From an uncultured Alphaproteobacteria bacterium (lineage in GTDB: Bacteria; Pseudomonadota; Alphaproteobacteria; RF32; CAG-239), in assembly GCA_910576955.1 (NCBI GenBank), contig CAJTJB010000004.1, positions 1 through 64,000 of the forward strand: a stretch of DNA of 64,000 nucleotides. The letters are read 5' to 3'. Below are positions 57,998 to 64,000 of this stretch, piece by piece. The position numbers and the translations under genes are program-made. Position 1 is the first letter of the stretch; every line of letters starts with the position of its first letter. The notes beneath the pieces are model-generated. The model had not been told where the DNA came from and made no database searches. It was given only the letters and a program-made list of their open reading frames with translations.

Positions 57998-58993
57998 ATG
58001 AAGAAACTGCTCGCCCTTTTGCTTTTTACCGCTGCAACCGCCAATGCCGCCGACGTGGTGATTAAATCGACCACCAACCGTGCCGAAACCGACATCGGCG
58101 ATTATTGGATCGGCGAAGATTTTGCCGCAGGTTTCCGCAAACTGGGGCAAGAGGTTGACATTGACTATCGCGGTGAATATGCCCGCCCGCACACGCCTGA
58201 ACCGGCGCTCAATATTTATATGCGCGGCTATACCAAATTTACCCCGCCGTTTCCGGAAGGGACGAATGTGCTGTATGTCTATTATCCGATGTGGCACGGT
58301 AAAAGTTCCACGCAACCGTTGAATAAGGCAGAATTAAACACCCGCGCGCCAATGCCCGCAGATACAAACCTTGATGATGACTTGCAAAACTTTGACCTAA
58401 TCGCCGCCGCCTCGCCGACATACGCCGAAGAGCTGAAAGCCGCGGGGATAAATGCTGTCTACACGCCGCAGTTTACCAATCCCGAAAAGTTTTATCCTGC
58501 CCCCGATGACGCCCTTAAAACCGACATACTTTTCGTCGGCTCAAATTGGCACGACCGCACGAGTTTGCGCTATGCGATAGAAAGCGGATTTGATGTTGCC
58601 GTATATGGCTATAACTGGAGCGGTGTTGTACCCGATGAAATGTACAAAGCGCCGTATATTGCCAACCACGAACTGAACCGTTATTACAGCTCGGCAAAGA
58701 TTGTGCTGAACGACCACCGTCCGGATATGAAAGCGGCGGGATTTGTCAACAACCGGATATATGACGCAACGGCAGCGGGAGCGTTGGTTATCTCCGACTA
58801 TATGCCCGAGATTGAGAAAGCCTACGGCGACACCGTGCCGATGTATAAAAATAAGGAAGAATTAGCCGCATTGCTGACATATTATCTGACCCACGAAGAA
58901 GAGCGGCAGGAAAAAGCCAAGCGGGCGCGTGAGATTACGCTCGAAAAATTTACCAACGTTGCAGCAGCGCGGCAGATTTTGGGGACGGAATAA
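57998..58993 (+). CDS. CgeB-like glycosyltransferase with a signal peptide
   Basis: The 331-residue product has a C-terminal half like CgeB/GT4-type glycosyltransferases: ILFVGSNWHDRTSLRYAIE near residue 175, VAVYGYNWSG near 200, YYSSAKIVLNDHRPDMKAAG near 230, NNRIYDATAAGALVISDY near 251, then a helical end KRAREITLEKFTNVAAARQI. Unusually, it starts with a clear Sec signal peptide (MKKLLALLLFTAATANA). Nucleotide sugars are not available in the periplasm, so it may use a lipid-linked donor or bind glycans without catalysis. It forms an operon with the M48 protease. Confidence 0.8.
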   Translation: MKKLLALLLFTAATANAADVVIKSTTNRAETDIGDYWIGEDFAAGFRKLGQEVDIDYRGEYARPHTPEPALNIYMRGYTKFTPPFPEGTNVLYVYYPMWHGKSSTQPLNKAELNTRAPMPADTNLDDDLQNFDLIAAASPTYAEELKAAGINAVYTPQFTNPEKFYPAPDDALKTDILFVGSNWHDRTSLRYAIESGFDVAVYGYNWSGVVPDEMYKAPYIANHELNRYYSSAKIVLNDHRPDMKAAGFVNNRIYDATAAGALVISDYMPEIEKAYGDTVPMYKNKEELAALLTYYLTHEEERQEKAKRAREITLEKFTNVAAARQILGTE

Positions 58994-59235
58994 AGGGAAC
59001 GGCGGTGCGCTTGCAGGAGGAGATTGCCACGGCTTGCTTTACTCACTCTGTTCGGACAAGGTGCCGGCGGCAGCTGCCCGAAATTATTGGGCGGAGAGTT
59101 TTCGAAAAATTTTAACTAAATTATAACCTTTTGATTATATAATACATTTATATCAGATAACAGCTCAAAATGTCATTTAATGCATGCAGCCTGTTCCTTT
59201 TGCTGTATGTTTGTTATAAAGAAGGGAGAGACGCG

Positions 59236-62200
59236 ATGGCAGTCAGAAAGAAATTTATAAAACGCAGTTTTGCATTGTTATCGGGGTGTTTGCTGTGCCT
59301 GCCGCGGGCGGAGGCCGCCTCTGAATATATCAATCAAGGGCAGACGGTGGATAAACTGACGCTTAACGGTTATGAAACGGATGTGTACAATTACGGTACA
59401 ATCAATGAGCTTGCCGGCGTTGTGTCCGGTTTTTATACATGGGATTACGCTCCGGTTTATGTGGGCGAAACCGGAACAATAAATAATTTGACTGCAGCGT
59501 TTGAAAGCAACGGTGTGAAGCCGTTAAGCGGTTATGGTAAATTTATTCAGGGCGGCGTGGTGGAAAATGGCGGCTATGTCGGTGTTATGTCCGGTAATTT
59601 TAATAATAACAATACAGCTTTAAGTGATTCGGGGATGATACTCGGCGGTTCTGTTGCCGTGACGGGAAGTGTGGATACGCTTTCTTCAAACTTTAACGGC
59701 AACAGTGCGGAAGTGAATAACGGCGATGTGTACGGCGGTGTTGTATATGTCAGCGAAGGCGGAAATATCCGAGATACCGGCGGCGACTATACTAATAATT
59801 CGGCTGAAAGCAAGAACGGTTTTGTACAAGGCGGGGCAATTTATAACGGGGGTGTGATTGAGCATATCAGCGGCACTTTTTCCCGTAATGAGGCGGCGTC
59901 AGAGGGGAATAATATTCAAGTTAACGGCGGCGCTTTGAGCAATTCGGGCGAAGTGGGAGAGCGTCCTTCCCTGCCGGCGGCTCTGCCGGCTTATGTCCGC
60001 GCAGAAGGAGAAACGGCTGCAATTGAGGCGGATTTTGTTTCAAATAAAGTAAAAGCGACCGGCGAGGGAAGTTTTGCAAAAGGCGGTGCGGTTTATAACG
60101 GTTCAAAGATACAGGGCATTAACTCCGGTTTTATCGGCAATAAAGCCGAAGCTGCCGGCGGATATGCTTATGGCGGCGCTTTGGCAAACGAAGGAGCAAT
60201 TGATAAAATCAGCGGCGAATTTTCCGGTAACAGCGCAACGGCACAAAAGATTGCTCATGGCGGTGCTTTGTTTAATTCACAAAGTCTGGGGGCGGTGAAC
60301 GCAGATTTTTCCGGCAATAAGGCTGTTGCGGACGGTGAGGCCAATGAAGTCAACGGCGGCGCATTAAGCAACTGGGGCAGTGTGGGGAATTTTCCGCGCG
60401 AAGAGGCAGAAATTTATTCTGCAGCCGTTCGTGCCGGCGACGAAACCGCCCTTCATGCTGATTTTGCTTTTAACAGTGCGGAAGCGTCCGGTGCCGGAAG
60501 TTATGCATGGGGCGGCGCCGTGTTAAATGTTGGCGATATTAACAATGTTGACGGTGTATACCAGAACAATACGGTAAAATCAACCGGAGCGGAAAGCTCT
60601 GCTGCCGGCGGTGCCTTTGCAAACTATGGCAAGGCCGGAAATATTAACGGCGTGTTTGACCGCAATTCGGCTGTGGCTAAAGGAGATAAAAGCTTTGCTT
60701 ATTCCGGTGCATTGCTGAACTGGACAGGCAGCTCGATTGATTCCGTTAATGCAACGTTTACAAACAATACGGTAAAAGCTTCAGGCACTGAAAGTTATGC
60801 ATTGGGCGGCGCTTTGGGCAACTGGGCGGTTATGAATAATGTTACGGCAGACTTTTTGAATAATTCTGCTGCAGCCGAGGGAACAGACAGCCTTGCTGCC
60901 GGCGGTGCAGTTTATTCGGAAAACGGTATTTCGTTTGTTAATTCTAATTTTTATAATAACAGCGTGACCACGGCAGACGGCGCGCAGGGGCATGGCGGTG
61001 CAATTGCCGGTACCGGTGTTGTGGTTGTGAGCGCAGACGGGCAAAACAGCGAGTTTAAGGGAAATACCGTCAACGGCGAAAGCAATGCCATTTATATGGC
61101 CGGCGGCGAATTACGGCTTGAGGCTTATAACGGCGGCAAGGTTGTTTTTTATGATGATGTGGACGGTTCTGAAGAGCTGGGGTATGATATGAATATATCG
61201 GGTGATGCCGTATCAACCGCAGAAGAGGGAGAAGCCACAAAAACCGCGCTTTCCTCCTCAAGCGAGATTTATATGGCAGATAACAAAGTTGACAACGTGT
61301 ATAATATGAACCTTAATGAAGGCGGTGTGCTGCATTTGGGCAAAGATACGGCCATGAACGTTTATAACTACAACGGTAACGGCGGCGTTTTGAAACTGGA
61401 TATGGAAGTTAATGAAGAAAACGAATATGTTAAAAACGGCATTATCAATGTGGCAAACGACGTGACCGGACACACGGATGTGTTGGTTAATTCGTTTAAT
61501 GAAGAGGCATATAACGGGGCGCAAAGCAAGTTTTTGATTGCACGGTATGATGATGAACAGACGGAATCGGATTTTCGGATTGCCGGTGTTGAGGGCAGCC
61601 CGTATGCGTGGATTGCCGCGCGTAATCTTAATGCAGAAGATACGGAGGGCAGCACCTGGTATCTGGCTTTGAACGAAAAAGTGCCTTATCAACCGGAAAT
61701 TACGGCGTATACCGGTATGCAGCGGGCACTGCTGGAACAAAACCGCAGCATTGCCGACGGGGTTTCTTCCGGACTGGCATTTGAAAAGCTTCAAAAGTGC
61801 AACGGCTGCAGCTGTTCTCGCTACAGAAGACCGGTTAAACCGGAAAAGAGTCTTTGGGGGCATATCGGCTACAGAAACGCGAATATTAAAGCGCCGTCAG
61901 ACATGGATGCAACCGTTGAAGATTTAACCGCCGGTTTGGATTTGTATCGTGATTATGCACATCGTGCCGGCGTGTTTGCCGTTGCCGGAAAGGGCGAATA
62001 TGATTTTTCGGGCAAAGGGGAATATTTCTCCAGATATAAATCTGACTTGGATATTAAGAGCTATACGGGTGGTTTGTATTATAAATATGACCGTAACCGA
62101 CTGGCCTTTTTGGCAACTTTGTTTGCCGGCAAGTCTGATTTGGACGTGAAAGCCAAACAAAGCTATGTTGAGGCTTCGACTGATGCGATGCAATACGGGG

Positions 62201-62634
62201 CGTCTGCAGAGCTTGCCAGAAGTTTTGCCATTTCCAGATATTTGAGCCTTGAACCGAGTTTGGGATTGCGCTATATGGCTCTGGATATTGACAGCTTTGC
62301 CGATAATCGCGGCAAAACGATAGATTTTGACCTGATGCACTATCTGGAAGCAGAGTTAGGGCTGAAATTTGAATATAACTTCTGCAACGGCCGGTGCTCA
62401 AACAAACTGTATGTTAAGCCGAGCGTGCTTAAAACCTTTGCCAAAGGGGCAAAAACCCGCATTACCAAAATGGCAGAAGCCAAAACTTATGATGACGAGG
62501 TGTTGGGACGGGTGGAAGCCGGCGGCTCTTTCGGAATTTCAAAAAGCCTTTCCGGATATGCCGCAGCGGGCTATACGTTTGGTGAAGACTATGACGCATA
62601 CGATGTTAATGTCGGGCTGAATTATGCTTTTTAA
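59236..62634 (+). CDS. Large autotransporter with beta-helix passenger
   Basis: The 1132-residue product starts at MAVRKKFIKRSF behind GGGAGAG. Its signal peptide ends PRAEAA. The passenger (about 30-720) is built from repeats with the theme GGA..N.G.I..I.G.F..N.A (for example FVQGGAIYNGGVIEHISGTF), forming a right-handed beta helix like polymorphic outer-membrane proteins. The C-terminal part (about 870-1132) is an autotransporter barrel starting WGHIGYRNANIKAP and ending VNVGLNYAF. Cysteine clusters KCNGCSC near 855 and FCNGRCS near 1050 are unusual for this class. No protease or usher gene is adjacent; an adhesin role is likely. Confidence 0.9.
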   Translation: MAVRKKFIKRSFALLSGCLLCLPRAEAASEYINQGQTVDKLTLNGYETDVYNYGTINELAGVVSGFYTWDYAPVYVGETGTINNLTAAFESNGVKPLSGYGKFIQGGVVENGGYVGVMSGNFNNNNTALSDSGMILGGSVAVTGSVDTLSSNFNGNSAEVNNGDVYGGVVYVSEGGNIRDTGGDYTNNSAESKNGFVQGGAIYNGGVIEHISGTFSRNEAASEGNNIQVNGGALSNSGEVGERPSLPAALPAYVRAEGETAAIEADFVSNKVKATGEGSFAKGGAVYNGSKIQGINSGFIGNKAEAAGGYAYGGALANEGAIDKISGEFSGNSATAQKIAHGGALFNSQSLGAVNADFSGNKAVADGEANEVNGGALSNWGSVGNFPREEAEIYSAAVRAGDETALHADFAFNSAEASGAGSYAWGGAVLNVGDINNVDGVYQNNTVKSTGAESSAAGGAFANYGKAGNINGVFDRNSAVAKGDKSFAYSGALLNWTGSSIDSVNATFTNNTVKASGTESYALGGALGNWAVMNNVTADFLNNSAAAEGTDSLAAGGAVYSENGISFVNSNFYNNSVTTADGAQGHGGAIAGTGVVVVSADGQNSEFKGNTVNGESNAIYMAGGELRLEAYNGGKVVFYDDVDGSEELGYDMNISGDAVSTAEEGEATKTALSSSSEIYMADNKVDNVYNMNLNEGGVLHLGKDTAMNVYNYNGNGGVLKLDMEVNEENEYVKNGIINVANDVTGHTDVLVNSFNEEAYNGAQSKFLIARYDDEQTESDFRIAGVEGSPYAWIAARNLNAEDTEGSTWYLALNEKVPYQPEITAYTGMQRALLEQNRSIADGVSSGLAFEKLQKCNGCSCSRYRRPVKPEKSLWGHIGYRNANIKAPSDMDATVEDLTAGLDLYRDYAHRAGVFAVAGKGEYDFSGKGEYFSRYKSDLDIKSYTGGLYYKYDRNRLAFLATLFAGKSDLDVKAKQSYVEASTDAMQYGASAELARSFAISRYLSLEPSLGLRYMALDIDSFADNRGKTIDFDLMHYLEAELGLKFEYNFCNGRCSNKLYVKPSVLKTFAKGAKTRITKMAEAKTYDDEVLGRVEAGGSFGISKSLSGYAAAGYTFGEDYDAYDVNVGLNYAF

Positions 62635-62657
62635 CAAATTGTGACATTGTGGGAGAA

Positions 62658-62693
62658 AAAGCTCTTCCGGTTTATCCGAAGGAGCTTTTTTTA
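62658..62693 (+). terminator. Terminator of the autotransporter gene
   Basis: An AAGCTCTTCCGG...CCGAAGGAGCTT stem is followed by T7. Confidence 0.9.
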
Positions 62694-62697
62694 TATC

Positions 62698-62726
62698 AAA
62701 AAACCACCGGAGAAGCCGGTGGTTTG
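62698..62726 (-). terminator. Terminator of the 62.7 kb orphan gene
   Basis: ACCACCGG-N5-CCGGTGGT ends in T6 on the minus strand, back to back with the autotransporter terminator. Confidence 0.9.
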
Positions 62727-62735
62727 GGGTGATGT

Positions 62736-63140
62736 TTAAGGTAACATCCGGTGGCTTCCTAAAGAGCCGACACCCGAAAGATAGATTGTTTCAGCCGGAG
62801 TGAACTTTTGCTCGGAAATAAAATTCAGGGCGCTGATAAGTTCAGTCGGAACCGGTTGTTCGTATGTTCCGCTTTCTATCTCCCATAAGGTTTTCTCAAT
62901 AAATTTTGCATTGTGCGTATCAACCTCCGTGGGATTTTCGAGCTGCTGCAAGTGCGTGAGTTTGTTTGTAAGCAGGGGGACGATTTCCTTTTTTGAGGCG
63001 ACGTTAAACGCAATGATATGCACTTTTTCCAATTTACCTTTGTTGTTTTTGGTGGTAAACGTGTCAATCCAATGCAAATCTTTGTCGGCAAATTGAGGAG
63101 CCGGAATGAGCAAAATGCTCATCATAAAATACTTTTCCAT
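62736..63140 (-). CDS. Orphan 134-residue protein
   Basis: The product has a mixed alpha/beta N-terminus (SILLIPAPQFADKDLHWIDTF), a helical middle (TNKLTHLQQLENPTEVDT) and a Gly/Ser tail. No family or clear signal peptide is seen. The leader ACATCTAAAATTTTTTTGT before ATG has no Shine-Dalgarno sequence. It has its own promoter (63189-63217) and terminator and is divergent from metG. Confidence 0.65.
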   Translation of the reverse strand: MEKYFMMSILLIPAPQFADKDLHWIDTFTTKNNKGKLEKVHIIAFNVASKKEIVPLLTNKLTHLQQLENPTEVDTHNAKFIEKTLWEIESGTYEQPVPTELISALNFISEQKFTPAETIYLSGVGSLGSHRMLP

Positions 63141-63188
63141 ACAAAAAAATTTTAGATGTACAACAATAATTTTTAATTTACGCTGTTG

Positions 63189-63217
63189 CTTATAACATAT
63201 TTTTTTATTTAATGCAA
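63189..63217 (-). promoter_or_regulatory. Promoter of the 62.7 kb orphan gene
   Basis: On the minus strand TTGCAT (63217-63212) and TATAAG (63194-63189) are 17 bases apart. Confidence 0.55.
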
Positions 63218-63228
63218 CTAAAAAATGC

Positions 63229-63256
63229 TTGCAAAATAAATTTTGGCGGTTAAAAT
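63229..63256 (+). promoter_or_regulatory. metG promoter
   Basis: TTGCAA (63229-63234) and TAAAAT (63251-63256) have a 16-base spacer. Transcription would start near 63262, only a few bases before the leader-peptide ATG. Confidence 0.6.
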
Positions 63257-63264
63257 GCGGGGCT

Positions 63265-63330
63265 ATGGAAAAGATTGGTTTTACAAATAACGCGATGATG
63301 CGAATGATGATGGGTTATATCAGGCAATAA
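63265..63330 (+). CDS. Methionine-rich leader peptide of metG
   Basis: The 21-residue frame MEKIGFTNNAMMRMMMGYIR(Q) has five Met codons within the six-codon run at 63295-63312. That is the hallmark of an attenuation control codon block, placed here before the gene for methionyl-tRNA synthetase. It begins about three bases after the predicted transcription start, with only a weak GGGG before it, so it may be translated as a leaderless message. It ends TAA, 81 bases upstream of metG. Confidence 0.75.
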   Translation: MEKIGFTNNAMMRMMMGYIRQ

Positions 63331-63390
63331 CGCACCCGTCGGCGCTATGGAAAATCAATTTTTAAGAGGCGGGGCAATCCCGTTTTTTTT
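63309..63390 (+). promoter_or_regulatory. metG transcription attenuator
   Basis: Four segments can pair in two exclusive ways. Segment 1, GATGGGT (63309-63315, inside the Met codons), pairs with segment 2, ACCCGTC (63334-63340). Segment 2 (CCCGTC) can instead pair with segment 3, GGCGGG (63368-63373). Segment 3 also forms the terminator with segment 4, CCCG (63379-63382), followed by eight T. A ribosome stalled at Met codons would cover segment 1 and favour the 2:3 antiterminator, so metG is made when charged tRNA-Met is scarce. Confidence 0.7.
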
Positions 63391-63411
63391 ATTTTTGCAA
63401 AGGAAGCCATA

Positions 63412-64000
63412 ATGAAGAAATATATCACTACTCCGATTTATTATATTAACGGCGCGCCGCATATCGGGCACGCATACACCACCATTTTGGGCGATGTTTT
63501 AAAAAAGTTTGAAACGATGCGCGGCACCGAGGTTTTTTACACCACCGGAACAGATGAACACGGGCAGAAAAACCAATCGAGCCAGCAGGAAAGCGGTTTG
63601 GAACTTAAAGACTTTTTGAAAATGCGCAGTGATAATTTCCGCAACCTCTTTGACAAGATGGATATTGACTATGACTTTTTTGTACGCACCTCCACAGACG
63701 AACACAAAGCGGTGGTGACAGACGCGCTGAACTATATTTTCAACAAAGGGCTTGTGAAGAAAAAATCTTATGAGGGGCTGTATTGCGAGGGGTGCGAACA
63801 GTTTAAAAAGCCGTCGGATTTGGACGAACACGGCAATTGCCCTGACCACCAGAAAGCGCCGAAACTCATCACCGAAGAAAACTACTTCTTCCCGCTTGAA
63901 GAGCACCGCCAATGGCTGATTGACTACATCAACACGCATCCGGACTGGATTAAGCCGGCACGCTATGCGAAAGAGGTTTTGGGAATGCTCAAAGAGCCGC
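63412..64000 (+). CDS. metG: Methionyl-tRNA synthetase (5' part, cut by window end)
   Basis: This class I synthetase charges both initiator and elongator tRNA-Met. The first 196 residues are present: TTPIYYINGAPHIGHAYTT with the HIGH motif near residue 17, FYTTGTDEHGQKNQ near 43, and the connective domain with cysteines in YCEGCEQF near 122 and NCPDHQ near 140. The ATG follows AAGGA and lies 22 bases after the T run of the attenuator. In many Alphaproteobacteria metG sits between holB and tatD; here it is separate. Confidence 0.96.
   Translation, partial: MKKYITTPIYYINGAPHIGHAYTTILGDVLKKFETMRGTEVFYTTGTDEHGQKNQSSQQESGLELKDFLKMRSDNFRNLFDKMDIDYDFFVRTSTDEHKAVVTDALNYIFNKGLVKKKSYEGLYCEGCEQFKKPSDLDEHGNCPDHQKAPKLITEENYFFPLEEHRQWLIDYINTHPDWIKPARYAKEVLGMLKEP

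Overview
The window looks like the chromosome of a Gram-negative alphaproteobacterium, probably from a host-associated (gut-type) lineage with a pruned genome. The main evidence is a partial division and cell-wall cluster (mraY-ftsW-murB-ftsQ-ftsA-ftsZ), an FtsZ with a long acidic linker and a C-terminal tail typical of the class, an rlpA-dac-tmk run, outer-membrane proteins ending in aromatic residues, an autotransporter and an EptA-type lipid A phosphoethanolamine transferase. The taxonomic placement is inference. No rRNA is present to confirm it.

Layout. 0.2-4.5 kb: smpB, lon with a palindromic promoter, and a pair of small HTH genes. 4.6-7.7 kb: a giant surface lipoprotein that looks foreign. 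7.8-12.6 kb: two tandem HAD hydrolases, a SulP transporter and a periplasmic protein. 12.8-19.8 kb: the division cluster. 20-26.4 kb: eptA, queH, two tRNA-Ala genes, a possible ADP-ribosyltransferase-fold protein, an outer-membrane barrel and an aldo/keto reductase. 26.5-30 kb: an accessory stretch with a candidate small RNA, a phage-type lysozyme beside a secreted protein, and small orphan genes. 30-44 kb: dxs, a DUF3137-like membrane protein, a MORN protein, tmk-dac-rlpA, holB, a second lysozyme, an ankyrin protein, tatD, an MBL-fold hydrolase, a DHH phosphoesterase and tadA. 44-47 kb: two repeat-protein paralogues. 47-53 kb: hisS and orphan genes. 53-54.2 kb: rplK-rplA. 54.4-63.1 kb: a DUF4402 surface protein with a possibly invertible promoter, an M48 protease with TPRs, a CgeB-like glycosyltransferase, a large autotransporter and one more orphan. 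63.2-64 kb: metG, cut by the window end, behind what reads as a methionine-codon attenuator.

Three themes cut across the window. First, almost every intergenic gap is filled with mosaics of short palindromic repeats. Some keep base pairing while changing sequence, and some end in terminator-like hairpins. Second, about nine orphan genes form single-gene cassettes, each with its own TTGACA-like promoter, an AT-rich leader without Shine-Dalgarno sequence, and usually its own terminator. This differs from the core genes, which mostly have clear GGAG/AAGGA sites. Third, operons that are usually contiguous (division cluster, ribosomal protein L11/L1 region, tmk-holB-metG-tatD) are broken up.

The most striking regulatory finding is upstream of metG: a 21-codon leader peptide with five Met codons in a six-codon stretch, followed by mutually exclusive pairings and a terminator, which matches classical ribosome-mediated attenuation.
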